A stretch of 64,000 nucleotides of DNA from UBA685 sp049890215. Lineage in GTDB: Bacteria; Pseudomonadota; Alphaproteobacteria; Puniceispirillales; Puniceispirillaceae. Where the stretch lies: positions 1 to 64,000 of the forward strand of contig JBMHBX010000005.1 in assembly GCA_049890215.1 (NCBI GenBank), read 5' to 3'. The translations under genes and the position numbers were made by a program. The notes beneath the pieces were generated by a model, which was not told the DNA's origin, did no database searches, and saw only the letters and a program-made list of their open reading frames with translations. Positions 34,924 to 44,773 of this stretch are shown here, one piece after another; positions within the stretch are counted from its first letter, which is position 1; the number at the start of each line of letters is the position of its first letter.

Positions 34924-35868
34924 ATGGACAAGTTAAAAAAGACATTAATATTAGCAGCGCCGCGCGGATTTTGTGCTGGCGTTGATCGGGCCATCAGAAT
35001 CGTTGAAGTGGCTTTGGAAAAATTTGGCGCACCAGTCTATGTGCGGCATGAAATTGTGCATAATAAGCGTGTTGTTGGTGATTTAGCGGCCAAAGGCGCC
35101 ATCTTTGTCAAAGAACTGGATGAGGTACCCTCTGGTGCGCCTGTTATCTTTTCTGCACATGGTGTCGCAAAATCAGTGCATGAAAAAGCACAAGTAGAAA
35201 ATATGATAGCGCTAGACGCAACCTGCCCTCTTGTCACAAAGGTGCATATTGAAGCAGAGCGCCATGAAAAACATGGCCATCATATCTTTCTTATCGGTCA
35301 TGCAGGCCATCCGGAAGTTATCGGGACGATGGGACAGGTCGAGCCTGGATCTATGACTTTGATAGAAACGCTAGAAGATGCGCTGAGCGTCACACCGCCA
35401 GAAGGCAAAAAACTGGCATTTGCCACACAGACCACCTTATCTGTTGATGATACAAGCCAGATCATATCAGCCTTACAACATCGCTTTCCGGAGATATCAG
35501 GCCCAAGAGGGGAAGATATCTGCTATGCAACGACAAACAGGCAGCAAGCTGTCAAAGCACTTGCAGGAGATACAGATTATTTTCTGGTTATCGGGGCAGA
35601 AAATTCATCCAATTCAAAAAGGCTTGTTGAAGTTGCCTCAAACGCCGGTGCACCGCAAGCACGTCTGATTGCAGATGCAGACGCTCTTGATTGTGAATGG
35701 CTGGAGCAGGCAGAGACAATTGGCCTGTCTGCCGGTGCCTCTGCACCTGAGATATTGGTTGATGAGGTGATTGCTAAAATGCAGGAACGCTATGATCTTA
35801 CAATCACACATCAGAATTTTATTGCAGAAAATCTGACCTTCAAATTACCCTCTGTTCTGACACGTTAA
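34924..35868 (+). CDS. ispH: 4-hydroxy-3-methylbut-2-enyl diphosphate reductase
   Basis: Last enzyme of the MEP isoprenoid pathway, making IPP and DMAPP with a [4Fe-4S] cluster. The 314-residue protein has the three cluster cysteines in PRGFCAGV (C17), DATCPLVTKVH and ICYATTNRQ, plus the SSNSKRLVEVA loop. Length is normal. It starts a compact ispH-thrB-rnhA operon with 13-bp and -1-bp spacing. Confidence 0.96.
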   Translation: MDKLKKTLILAAPRGFCAGVDRAIRIVEVALEKFGAPVYVRHEIVHNKRVVGDLAAKGAIFVKELDEVPSGAPVIFSAHGVAKSVHEKAQVENMIALDATCPLVTKVHIEAERHEKHGHHIFLIGHAGHPEVIGTMGQVEPGSMTLIETLEDALSVTPPEGKKLAFATQTTLSVDDTSQIISALQHRFPEISGPRGEDICYATTNRQQAVKALAGDTDYFLVIGAENSSNSKRLVEVASNAGAPQARLIADADALDCEWLEQAETIGLSAGASAPEILVDEVIAKMQERYDLTITHQNFIAENLTFKLPSVLTR

Positions 35869-35881
35869 AAAGTGCCCTATT

Positions 35882-36844
35882 ATGGCTGTCTATACCTCAA
35901 TTGAAGATCATGAAATCGCTGGATTGCTTGCCAAATATGATATTGGCCAATTATTATCACTTGCCGGTATTGCAGAAGGCGTTGAAAATTCCAATTTTCT
36001 GCTTCGCACAGATAGAGGTAGTTTTATCCTTACCCTTTATGAGAAGCGCACAAATGAGGCTGATTTACCTTTTTTCATGGCGCTAAAACAGCATCTTAGC
36101 AAGGCAGGAATAAATTGCCCTTTACCGATTGCTGATAAGACCGGAGCGATATTGCAAAAGGTGGCCGGAAGGCCAGCTGCCATATTCAGCTTTCTTGACG
36201 GAGTATCTTATCGCTCCCCAACTGCATCCCATTGCCATAGCCTTGGTGTTGTTCTGGCACAAATGCACCACAAAACGGCTGATTTTGAGGGTCAGCGTCC
36301 GAACGCACTTGGACCAGATGCCTGGCCTGACCTGCTGGCTTCCATTGATCACGACCCGGCTGATTTACCGGCAGGACTTCGTGAAGACACAAAGATGATT
36401 CTTGATGATGTGGTTGCAAGCTGGCCAAAAAACCTGCCAAAAGGCGTGATTCACGCAGACTTATTCCCAAATAATGTCATGTTTGTCGGAGATGACCTGA
36501 CCGGTGTGATTGATTTTTATTTCGCCTGTAGTGATATCCTTGCCTATGATCTTTGTATCTGTCTCAATAGCTGGTGTTTTGAAGCAGATGGTAGTTTGAA
36601 CATCACCAAATCAGCTGCCATGATCAAAGGGTATCAATCAGTTCGAACATTAAGTCAGCAGGAAATCAGCGCCCTGCCCGTCTTATGCAGAGGCGCTGCC
36701 ATACGATTCTTTTTAACAAGATTATATGACTGGATTCACACACCCAAAGAGGCGTTTGTGAAGCCTCATGACCCTATGGAATATTGGTCAAAAATCAGAT
36801 TTCATCAGCGCGTGACTTCGGCTAACGCATATGGATTATGGTAA
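35882..36844 (+). CDS. thrB: Homoserine kinase (ThrB type II, APH fold)
   Basis: Phosphorylates homoserine in threonine synthesis. The 320-residue protein belongs to the aminoglycoside-phosphotransferase-fold type, with NSNFLL near the start, catalytic IHADLFPNNVMF (near residue 198) and GVIDFYFAC. The synthase thrC lies 5 kb away in another operon. It overlaps rnhA by one base (TAATG). Confidence 0.93.
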   Translation: MAVYTSIEDHEIAGLLAKYDIGQLLSLAGIAEGVENSNFLLRTDRGSFILTLYEKRTNEADLPFFMALKQHLSKAGINCPLPIADKTGAILQKVAGRPAAIFSFLDGVSYRSPTASHCHSLGVVLAQMHHKTADFEGQRPNALGPDAWPDLLASIDHDPADLPAGLREDTKMILDDVVASWPKNLPKGVIHADLFPNNVMFVGDDLTGVIDFYFACSDILAYDLCICLNSWCFEADGSLNITKSAAMIKGYQSVRTLSQQEISALPVLCRGAAIRFFLTRLYDWIHTPKEAFVKPHDPMEYWSKIRFHQRVTSANAYGLW

Positions 36845-37299
36845 TGAGCGAAGATCTTGTCGAAATCTTTTCTGATGGTTCTTGTCTTGGCAATCCTGGC
36901 CCGGGTGGATGGGGTGTGTTATTGCGTTGGCGCGGCCATGAAAAAGAATTATCAGGCAGTGAAGCAGAGACAACCAATAACCGCATGGAATTAACAGCGG
37001 CTATAAAAGCCCTTGAAGCGCTCAGCCGGCCTTCGGTTGTGAGCCTGACCACTGATAGCCGCTATGTAATTCAGGGTATTAATGACTGGCTGCCAAATTG
37101 GGTTGCACGCGGTTGGAAAACGGCTGCTAAAAAACCAGTTAAAAATCAGGATCTCTGGCAAATCCTGCATGACGCGATACAGCCTCATGATATTACATGG
37201 CACTGGGTTAAGGGCCATGATGGCCATGATGAAAATGAACGTGTTGATGATCTGGCCCGCCTTGCCGCAGAAGCACAGCAAGCCAGCTCAACATCTTAG
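36844..37299 (+). CDS. rnhA: Ribonuclease HI
   Basis: Degrades RNA in RNA-DNA hybrids. The 151-residue protein has the DEDD active site: FSDGSCLGNPGPGGWG, NNRMELTAAI, TTDSRYV and ENERVDDLA. The ATG overlapping the thrB stop is chosen; an ATG two codons earlier is possible. Convergent with the peroxiredoxin gene, 10 bp away. Confidence 0.95.
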   Translation: MSEDLVEIFSDGSCLGNPGPGGWGVLLRWRGHEKELSGSEAETTNNRMELTAAIKALEALSRPSVVSLTTDSRYVIQGINDWLPNWVARGWKTAAKKPVKNQDLWQILHDAIQPHDITWHWVKGHDGHDENERVDDLARLAAEAQQASSTS

Positions 37300-37309
37300 G
37301 CTTGTAAGC

Positions 37310-37789
37310 TTATAAATTGGCCAGAACATGCTCTGCTGAAGAGACTTCATAAACAGCCGGCTCTTCGACAAAGCTATGGGTGATAGTGCCATTATCCACA
37401 ACAAAGGCACTTCTACCAGCTCTTGTGCCAATCACAGGCCCCATATGGACTGCAAGCCCCAAAGCCTCTGCAAATGCGCCGCTTGAATCTGCCAACATGA
37501 TGATCTGGTCACCAACTGCCTGATCCTTACCCCACGCATGCATGACATGCGCATCATTGACCGAAAGGCAAATAATAGCGTCAAAACCAGCTTGTTTGAA
37601 TTGGTCATAATGCGCAAGAAAACTTGGCACATGTTTGACTGAACATGTTGGTGTAAAAGCCCCTGGCACAGTAAATACGACCACTTTTTTATCTGCAAAA
37701 TAAGTGCCGGTATCAAAGACATCTATCCCGTCATCATGTTTCACATGAAGTTCCATTGCAGGGATTTTCTGACCAACTGACAGACTCAT
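37310..37789 (-). CDS. Peroxiredoxin, Prx5 type
   Basis: A 159-residue thioredoxin-fold peroxidase with the peroxidatic site VPGAFTPTCS (C49), which reduces H2O2 and organic hydroperoxides. The pattern and length match the Prx5/AhpE-like group that uses glutathione or glutaredoxin; the glutathione-synthesis gene gshA is also in this window. AAGGAT precedes the ATG. The gene lies 52 bp downstream of the DsbD-like gene on the same strand. Confidence 0.92.
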   Translation of the reverse strand: MSLSVGQKIPAMELHVKHDDGIDVFDTGTYFADKKVVVFTVPGAFTPTCSVKHVPSFLAHYDQFKQAGFDAIICLSVNDAHVMHAWGKDQAVGDQIIMLADSSGAFAEALGLAVHMGPVIGTRAGRSAFVVDNGTITHSFVEEPAVYEVSSAEHVLANL

Positions 37790-37841
37790 TATTATATCCT
37801 TTCAAAGGGGTAAAAATTTCTTTTTATACGAGATGATAAAG

Positions 37842-39743
37842 TTACTGGTTTGCCTGTATCAGAGCGTTTTCAATCTCTTCCAGGCTTAACAATTCTGGCA
37901 ATATGACGCCCTGCCTGGCTGACGGTCCGTAAATAATGTTAAAGGGTATGCCAAAGCGCTCATGAGACGCCAGAAATGAGGAGATTGCCTCATCCGGGGC
38001 TGTCCAGTCAGCCTGCATCATCACAACATCATAAGTATCAAATAAAGTGCGTGCCTTATTCGTGTCAACGACCAGCACTTTATTGGCTTTACAGGTAATA
38101 CACCAATCTGCCGTCACATCTACAAAAACTGTTTTTTCCTCAGCCACAGATTGCGCCAATAAGGCTTCATCAAAGGCAACCCACCCATGTTGCTCTATAT
38201 CGCCCTGTTGTTCTGCAAACCCGCCAAGCGCTCCGTAAAACAGGCTTGCTATCCACAAAACAGTTAATGCCATTAACAGGCCTAGCCCTTGCTTCAGGCG
38301 CACCATCCAATGGCCGGGTTTGGGAAGCCAGCCAATAGCAGATGGCATGATTGCCACAATTAACCATGGCAATGCTAGCCCTAGCCCCATCATCATCAAT
38401 AAGCCATATAAAACGCCATCTGACTGAGATAATGCAAAGCTAACAGCGGTTCCAACAAAAGGAGCAGAACAGGGTGTTGCTAATATCGTTGCCAACATAC
38501 CAGCGCCAAAATCCTGCCAGAAATAGCCTTCTTTAGATGTCTGGCGCGCCGGCAAAAGCCTGTGTACAAATTGCGGTGTGCGAATGGTAATGACATCAAA
38601 TAAAGAGGCAGTGAATAAGGTGGTCACTACCAATAATGCCCCCAGAAACACAGGGCTTTGGAATTGAATCCCCCAACCAACCTGTCCTCCTAAATGGCGC
38701 AGAATCTGCAAAAATAGCGCAATTAGTGCAAAAGAAGAGATAATGCCGGCCGCGCTTGTGATAAAACGTCTTCTGATAAGCCTGCGCGGCGCCCCTGCCA
38801 TGGACAGAATGCTTGTGATTTTCAAAGATAAAACGGGCAAGACACAAGGCATAAAATTAAGAATAAAACCACCTATCAACGCAGCAAGCCATATGGGCAA
38901 AGCAGATGGCGTTGCGCTTGTGCCTGCAGCTATTTTTACCTCTGCAACTGTTTCAACATCCTCATTTTTACCGTCAATTGTCAAAGTCAGCTTATCACCC
39001 ACTACAGCTTTGGCATTGCCGCCTGTCTGGCGCAATAAATAACGCCTCTCATCAAGCGCCTCTGGCCTTGTATAATTCGCGCCTTCTACCCCTTCCACTA
39101 AGATGTCAATAACATCTAAGGATCTGTTTAATTGCACCACAAGGTGGCCTGCCTTATCAGGGTCAACAGAGAGCGGCGCCAATGTTGCGATGGCCTCCTC
39201 TTGCTTCATTTTCGGGATTTGGGCACGTATTTTTGCCAATTCTTGCTGATAAACAGACGGCCGTTGGGGCCCTTGTGCCAGTGACAGAGATACAGCCCCC
39301 TGCACCGGAATACAAATATCAGCACAAATCAGCGCTTCGACCATCATTTTGATTTGGCCTGATTGCCATGGTTGTCCCAAGGTCAATGTTATGGGAAAGA
39401 CAACAAGTTCACCATAGCCAAATGTATCAAGCCCAAATAAGGAAAAACGGGTCGGTGTGGGAAATAATATCTCAGCCTTTGCGCCCTGCATCAAAACAGG
39501 GTCCAGGAATAAAACAGGCGGCAATCCCGCATCACCTGGCGTGCGCCAATATGTTTTCCACCCGTCTGCCAAACGCATCTCAAGACCCAGAGACAGATGA
39601 TCTGAAGCGCCAGACGTCTCAGAGGCGCTGATAAGGCGCATAGAGAGAAACTCGCTTTCAAACCACGGACCTTCTGCTGCATGCGCGACTTGCACAGTGC
39701 TAATCAGGGTCCATAATCCAATCAGGAATGTTAAAAATCGCAT
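37842..39743 (-). CDS. DsbD-like protein-disulfide reductase
   Basis: Carries electrons from cytosolic thioredoxin across the inner membrane to periplasmic thiols. The 633-residue protein has a signal peptide (1-22) and an N-terminal DsbD-type domain with C140 and C144. The CcdA-like membrane domain from about 283 carries FMPCVLP (C300) and TPCSAPF, and a C-terminal thioredoxin domain has C548-I-T-C551. The N-domain resembles the ScsB-like rather than the E. coli form. The paired peroxiredoxin and the DsbA-like protein elsewhere suggest redox housekeeping. Confidence 0.9.
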   Translation of the reverse strand: MRFLTFLIGLWTLISTVQVAHAAEGPWFESEFLSMRLISASETSGASDHLSLGLEMRLADGWKTYWRTPGDAGLPPVLFLDPVLMQGAKAEILFPTPTRFSLFGLDTFGYGELVVFPITLTLGQPWQSGQIKMMVEALICADICIPVQGAVSLSLAQGPQRPSVYQQELAKIRAQIPKMKQEEAIATLAPLSVDPDKAGHLVVQLNRSLDVIDILVEGVEGANYTRPEALDERRYLLRQTGGNAKAVVGDKLTLTIDGKNEDVETVAEVKIAAGTSATPSALPIWLAALIGGFILNFMPCVLPVLSLKITSILSMAGAPRRLIRRRFITSAAGIISSFALIALFLQILRHLGGQVGWGIQFQSPVFLGALLVVTTLFTASLFDVITIRTPQFVHRLLPARQTSKEGYFWQDFGAGMLATILATPCSAPFVGTAVSFALSQSDGVLYGLLMMMGLGLALPWLIVAIMPSAIGWLPKPGHWMVRLKQGLGLLMALTVLWIASLFYGALGGFAEQQGDIEQHGWVAFDEALLAQSVAEEKTVFVDVTADWCITCKANKVLVVDTNKARTLFDTYDVVMMQADWTAPDEAISSFLASHERFGIPFNIIYGPSARQGVILPELLSLEEIENALIQANQ

Positions 39744-39841
39744 TTTATATGCTCTTTATTTGCGTCTAAATCTAAATAGCATTTTAATAGGCAGAAATCG
39801 ATGACAAGATTTGCCCTTCCTTTGAAAGCAAAAGGCCTATC

Positions 39842-40420
39842 ATGATACCGAAATCTGTTGAAATTTTGAACTCTCTTCGCGGACAATTGCTTGTCGCTAT
39901 GCCCCATATGGATGATCCCAGATTCAAGCAAGCTGTGATCATGATGTGCCAATCAGACAAAGAGACGGCTATGGGCCTCATGCTGAATAAAATTGTGCCT
40001 GATATGGACCTTAATAAATTACGCTCAAAATTAAAGCTCAAGCGTGCTTTTTTTGACGGAGAAGAGCCTGTGTATCAGGGCGGGCCTGTTGAGAGCGGGC
40101 GGGGTTTCGTGCTGCATTCTTCAGATCAAATGTTACCAGACAGTCTGCCTATCGGAGAGGAACTTGCCATGAGTGTTCAAATATCAATGATTAATGAAAT
40201 CGCCGCAGGCACAGGGCCAAAATATCACAGAATTATGCTTGGCTATGCCGGATGGGATAAAGGTCAAATCGAAAAAGAACTTCGGGACGGCATGTGGTTT
40301 CACATCTCAGCGACTTCTCACCTAATCTTTGAGACACCCGTTGAGGATTTGTGGAAGCGTTGCTATCACGAAGCTGGCTTTGATGCCGCGCGTCTGTCAC
40401 CTCAGGCAGGCTCTGCCTAA
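39842..40420 (+). CDS. YqgE/AlgH family protein (UPF0301)
   Basis: A 192-residue protein matching UPF0301: LRGQLLVAMPHM start, GLMLNK, VYQGGPVESGRGFVLH, and GYAGWDKGQIEKEL. The family is widespread, but its biochemical role is unclear; AlgH was named from alginate regulation in Pseudomonas. It is divergent from the DsbD-like gene and its stop overlaps that of the M16 peptidase by four bases. Confidence 0.92.
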   Translation: MIPKSVEILNSLRGQLLVAMPHMDDPRFKQAVIMMCQSDKETAMGLMLNKIVPDMDLNKLRSKLKLKRAFFDGEEPVYQGGPVESGRGFVLHSSDQMLPDSLPIGEELAMSVQISMINEIAAGTGPKYHRIMLGYAGWDKGQIEKELRDGMWFHISATSHLIFETPVEDLWKRCYHEAGFDAARLSPQAGSA

Positions 40421-41676
40421 GCGATCAGTGCAGCGATATCATCATTGCTCATCACATTGTCACTTGGCCCTATGACACTCAAAGATGGTGTTGCCTTGAC
40501 AGTCAGACGGTCAATCATACGCACCACATCATCTTTACTAAGGGCACTGACTTTTTGCGCGACCTGTGCGGCTGTTTTCACCTCATTGAACAAGATCAGC
40601 TGACGTGCCATCGATTCAGTCATGCCTGACACTGATTCCTGCCCCATTAAGATTGCGGCGCGCATCTGTGACTTGCCTCTTTCGACTTCTTCATCTGTGA
40701 TATCATGCGTCATAGACTGCAAAGCATGGCAAGAGACTGACAACATCTCATCCACATCTTGAGAGGCTGTACCTGCATACACACCAAATACGCCTGCATC
40801 AGAAAACATCTGGGCAAATGAAAAAATTGAATAGCACAGACCGCGCTGTTCGCGCACCTGCTGGAATAAACGAGAGGCCATACCACCGCCATAAAGGTTT
40901 GAAAGCAACATCAATGCATAGCGGTCATCATCTGTAGCGGCCGGCGCTGAGAGGCCAAAAATAACGTGGCTCTGCTCTAATTGTCGGACCTCCATAATGC
41001 GCCCGCCAGACCATGAAGGTTTTGTGCGCTTTGGCATAATGGCCTGTTTTACAAATTCGCTATAGCGCTCTGCTTCCCTCACCAATGCCTGATGGTCAAC
41101 AGCCCCTGCCGCGCATAGCATCATTTGTGAGCCGCCATAATAGCGGCTCATGAAGCCCTGCAAATCACTGCGTGAAAATGCAGATACCGTTTGTGTTGTG
41201 CCTAAAATGGTCTCACCAAGTTTGTGACCCTGAAAAGAGGCAGACGAGAAATTCTCAAACACCACATCATCAGGGGTATCTAGCGCCTGCCCAATTTCTT
41301 GTAATATCACGCCGCGTTCGCGCTCAATCTCATCATCCGGCATGGTGGATTGTGTTAAAATATCAAAAAGAACATCAACAGCTAATGGCATATGTTCTGG
41401 CAAAATACGGATATAATAAGCTGTCTCTTCTCTGGCGGTATGTGCGTTCATATACCCACCGACAGATTCAACCTCTACGGCGATTTGCTTTGCATCACGC
41501 CTGTTTGTGCCTTTGAAAGCCATATGTTCAAGCATGTGGGCTATGCCATGTTCACCTGGCATCTCATCACGCCCGCCTGCCTTGATCCAAATCCCGACAT
41601 TGACGGAGTGCGCCCCTGGCATGCTATGGCTTGCGATGGTCATGCCATTTGGCAGGACAGTAACCTGTGCACTCAT
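40417..41676 (-). CDS. M16 family zinc metallopeptidase (processing-peptidase-like)
   Basis: A 419-residue M16B peptidase with the inverted zinc motif HMLEH (H47, E50, H51) and a second, C-terminal domain with the RLFQQVREQRGLCYSIFSF segment. It resembles the beta subunit of the mitochondrial processing peptidase. The bacterial substrate is unknown. Its ATG overlaps the thrC stop by four bases, completing a surf1-thrC-M16 operon that is conserved in alphaproteobacteria. Confidence 0.92.
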   Translation of the reverse strand: MSAQVTVLPNGMTIASHSMPGAHSVNVGIWIKAGGRDEMPGEHGIAHMLEHMAFKGTNRRDAKQIAVEVESVGGYMNAHTAREETAYYIRILPEHMPLAVDVLFDILTQSTMPDDEIERERGVILQEIGQALDTPDDVVFENFSSASFQGHKLGETILGTTQTVSAFSRSDLQGFMSRYYGGSQMMLCAAGAVDHQALVREAERYSEFVKQAIMPKRTKPSWSGGRIMEVRQLEQSHVIFGLSAPAATDDDRYALMLLSNLYGGGMASRLFQQVREQRGLCYSIFSFAQMFSDAGVFGVYAGTASQDVDEMLSVSCHALQSMTHDITDEEVERGKSQMRAAILMGQESVSGMTESMARQLILFNEVKTAAQVAQKVSALSKDDVVRMIDRLTVKATPSLSVIGPSDNVMSNDDIAALIA

Positions 41677-43085
41677 GATTGACGCCTTTGGGAACGCACA
41701 TGCGCCTGAATAGCCGCAAGATCATTATCAAGCACCACAAATTGTTCTTCACGCTCCATCAAATCTGATAAGTGCGGTGGTAATTCAGGGGCAAGTCCGG
41801 CTCCTTTTGTGACAGCATCCGGAAATTTTGCCGGATGGGCACAAGCAAGCGAAATGACCGGCACATCGTGACCCACAAGACCGTCTTTGCGTGCCATACG
41901 CGCCCCGTACAGACCCACTGCTGAATGCGGGTCAAGCAACATGTCATAATGAGTCCTTGCATAAGCAATTTCTGCCAAAGTGCCGTCATCATCTAAACGA
42001 TAAGCAGCAAATTGTGCTTTCATCTCAGCCATGACATCATCAGAAAGCGCAAAGGTGCCATTTTGTGCAAATTCGCGCATCAGAGCTGCTGTCTGTTCTG
42101 CATTACGGCCAAGCATCTCAAACAGCAATCTTTCGAAATTCGATGATACCTGAATATCCATAGACGGGCTTAGAGACGGATTGACACCTTCGCGGCGCAT
42201 TTGTCCTGTCTCGAAAAACCGCGTCAATATATCATTACGATTTGAGGCCACAATGAATTTATCAATTGGCAAGCCCATCTGTTTGGCAACCCAACCTGCA
42301 AACACATTACCAAAATTGCCCGTGGGAACGGAAAAAGCCACCGGCGTATCTGGCGCACCAAGCTTAAGGGCACTTGAAAAATAATAGACCACCTGCGGCA
42401 TAAGGCGTGCCCAATTGATGGAATTAACAGCGGATAATCCTACCTCATTACGAAAAGTGCTATCATTAAAGGCGGCTTTCACCAATGCCTGGCAATCATC
42501 AAAATCACCTTTGATGGCAATCGCATGTGCACCTTGTACCATCACAGATGTCATTTGTTTTTGCTGAACAGGCGACACCCGGCCTTCAGGAAATAAAATA
42601 AACACATCAACTGAATCACGCCCTTTGAAGGCTTCCAAAGCCGCTGAGCCAGTATCACCAGAAGTAGCGCCCAAAATCACAGCGCGTTTGCCGGCGCCCT
42701 GCAGCGCTTCGTCAAAGGCACGTGATAAAAATTGCATGGCATAATCTTTGAAGGCGATTGTTGGCCCTGAAAATAATTCAAGCACATGTAAATTATCGTC
42801 TGGCAAAGAGATAAGAGGCGCTACATCACGATGGGTAAAACCGCCATAGGCATCTTCTGCCATTTTCTGTAATTGGGCTTTTGACAAGATATCTTTTGTA
42901 AAAGGCGCCATGATGGTAGCTGCAAGCTCAGTATAGGATAACCCGCGCATTTGGCTGATTTCGTCTTTTGAAAAACGCGGCCAGCTTGTCGGCAAATATA
43001 GGCCGCCATCACGTGCTAAACCATTGAGCAACGCTTGCTCATAGCTAAGCGGCCCATCAGCGCCTCTAGTGCTTATATAGTCCAT
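41673..43085 (-). CDS. thrC: Threonine synthase
   Basis: PLP enzyme converting O-phosphohomoserine to threonine. The 470-residue protein is of the longer fungal/gram-negative type: YISTRG start, the Schiff-base lysine in TIAFKDYAM (K113), GATSGDTGSAA, and SVPTGNFGN. It abuts surf1 and overlaps the M16 peptidase gene. It completes the threonine branch with thrB. Confidence 0.95.
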   Translation of the reverse strand: MDYISTRGADGPLSYEQALLNGLARDGGLYLPTSWPRFSKDEISQMRGLSYTELAATIMAPFTKDILSKAQLQKMAEDAYGGFTHRDVAPLISLPDDNLHVLELFSGPTIAFKDYAMQFLSRAFDEALQGAGKRAVILGATSGDTGSAALEAFKGRDSVDVFILFPEGRVSPVQQKQMTSVMVQGAHAIAIKGDFDDCQALVKAAFNDSTFRNEVGLSAVNSINWARLMPQVVYYFSSALKLGAPDTPVAFSVPTGNFGNVFAGWVAKQMGLPIDKFIVASNRNDILTRFFETGQMRREGVNPSLSPSMDIQVSSNFERLLFEMLGRNAEQTAALMREFAQNGTFALSDDVMAEMKAQFAAYRLDDDGTLAEIAYARTHYDMLLDPHSAVGLYGARMARKDGLVGHDVPVISLACAHPAKFPDAVTKGAGLAPELPPHLSDLMEREEQFVVLDNDLAAIQAHVRSQRRQS

Positions 43086-43832
43086 TTAACCATTTTCCTT
43101 ATCAGGATCTGTATTTTTACGTGCGCGCCCAAATGACAGGCGGCCAACAGAGTGATGATATGCCAAATACACCCCAATTAATGACAAGGCAATCCCATAC
43201 CATGTTACCGCATAATTCAGATGAGAATTTCGCACATCAATTTTGACTTCAGCTGCGATTGGCAATGTTAATTTTGCATTCGGGTCTCTTATGGCATCTA
43301 TATAGAAACCAGTCTGTGCTTGCGTAAAAGACAAATATGTTGCGACCTCATCTGGCTTCATAGTGAACCAAAATCCTGCCTGAGGCTCATTATCGGGCAC
43401 GAAATATCCCTGACGTTGCGGCAAGCGCACAATCCCTTCAATCTGCACTGTGCCTTTTGTCATAGAAAAAGGACGCTTTTCAGGCTCTCTATATGCTTCT
43501 GAAACCCAGCCGCGATTAATAAAAAACACATCGCCCTTATTTGTTTCAAATGCACTTACCACATGAAACCCGGCATTCCCTTCATAGGTACGGCCTGTCA
43601 GATAAATAGTGTTCTCATGGTCAAATCTGCCATCTAACACAACCCTCTGGAACTCAACAACATCACCTGTAAAATCGGGATAAATTGCCTCAGATTGCGA
43701 ACGCTCTTTGAAAGCATTTATCAGTTCTGTTTTCCATTGCAATCTGTTGACTTGCCATGTGCCAAGCATAAGCAGCACAAGCAAAGAAGGCAGGGCGAAA
43801 AAACTTGGCCAGAATAACGGGCGAAAAATCAT
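43086..43832 (-). CDS. SURF1 family cytochrome oxidase assembly protein
   Basis: A 248-residue SURF1/Shy1 homologue that helps place heme a in subunit I of cytochrome aa3. It has two membrane helices (near residues 10-27 and 211-229), GTWQVNRLQWK, the FINRGWV strand and the C-terminal HLNYAVTWYGIALSL helix. It follows the oxidase operon, but a terminator lies between cox3 and this gene, so it may have its own promoter or rely on read-through. Confidence 0.92.
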   Translation of the reverse strand: MIFRPLFWPSFFALPSLLVLLMLGTWQVNRLQWKTELINAFKERSQSEAIYPDFTGDVVEFQRVVLDGRFDHENTIYLTGRTYEGNAGFHVVSAFETNKGDVFFINRGWVSEAYREPEKRPFSMTKGTVQIEGIVRLPQRQGYFVPDNEPQAGFWFTMKPDEVATYLSFTQAQTGFYIDAIRDPNAKLTLPIAAEVKIDVRNSHLNYAVTWYGIALSLIGVYLAYHHSVGRLSFGRARKNTDPDKENG

Positions 43833-43864
43833 GAAACCAAAATTTCCTTTGACAGATGGTAAAA

Positions 43865-43905
43865 TAAAAAAGGGCCGGCCTGTCTGAATTGCCGGCCAGC
43901 CCTTT
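43865..43905 (-). terminator. Terminator between cox3 and surf1
   Basis: On the minus strand AAAGGGCTGGC pairs with GCCGGCCCTTT (11 pairs including one G-U) and is followed by a T-rich run. It lies about 30 nt past the cox3 stop and would end most oxidase transcripts before surf1. Confidence 0.85.
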
Positions 43906-43934
43906 CAATTTATATCATTGGGCGTCTATGGCAA

Positions 43935-44720
43935 TCAACCACCCCACCAATAAACAGCCACAAACAAGAATAACCACACAACATCAACAAAGTGCCAATA
44001 CCATGCGGCTGCCTCAAAACCGAAATGCTGTTCTGATGTGAAATGGCCTTTCATGCCACGCCAAAAACAAACAGCAAGGAACAAGGTGCCAACAAATACG
44101 TGAAAGCCGTGGAACCCTGTCGCCATGTAAAAGACTGATGGATAAATACCATCTGTAAAGCCAAATGGCGCATGGCTATATTCAAGGATTTGAAGCGCTG
44201 TGAATAACATGCCAAGCACGACTGTCAGTGCAAGACCCAAAAGGAAGTCACGTCTGTTATTTTCAAGAAGCGCATGATGAGACCATGTCACAGTACAACC
44301 AGATAATAGCAACACCAATGTGTTGATCAATGGCAGGTCAAACGGGTCAAAGGTAATAATGCCTTCTGGCGGCCAAACCCCGCCGACCGGGAAAAAGGCA
44401 GAATCAAAAAAGGCCCAGAAAAATGCCACAAAGAACATAACCTCAGAGGCAATGAATAACATCATGCCATATCGCATACCAATTTGAACGATTGGTGTAT
44501 GATGGCCCTGATATTCTGCTTCTCTGATGACATCACGCCACCACATAAACATTGTCAAAATCACAAGACCAAGACCAAGACCCAAAATATGGACCCCATA
44601 GTCTCTTTCATGCATATACATCGCTGCACCGATAGCTGCTACAAAACCAGCTGCTGAGCCAACCGCCGGCCATGGGCTTGGTTCAACCAGATGGTAGGGA
44701 TGTTTTTGCGCTCCGCTCAT
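43935..44720 (-). CDS. ctaE: Cytochrome c oxidase subunit III
   Basis: Seven-helix subunit III of aa3 oxidase, 261 residues. Family segments are KHPYHLVEPSPWP at the start, WWRDVIREAEYQGHHT, SEVMFFVAFFWAFF, WPPEG, and the C-terminal WYWHFVDVVWLFLF. An AAGGAG site precedes the ATG. It is the last gene of the oxidase operon, 53 bp after cox11. Confidence 0.96.
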   Translation of the reverse strand: MSGAQKHPYHLVEPSPWPAVGSAAGFVAAIGAAMYMHERDYGVHILGLGLGLVILTMFMWWRDVIREAEYQGHHTPIVQIGMRYGMMLFIASEVMFFVAFFWAFFDSAFFPVGGVWPPEGIITFDPFDLPLINTLVLLLSGCTVTWSHHALLENNRRDFLLGLALTVVLGMLFTALQILEYSHAPFGFTDGIYPSVFYMATGFHGFHVFVGTLFLAVCFWRGMKGHFTSEQHFGFEAAAWYWHFVDVVWLFLFVAVYWWGG

Positions 44721-44773
44721 TTTGTTCTCCTTGTTATATTCCCCCCCGGTCCCATGCCGGGCACAAAATAGCC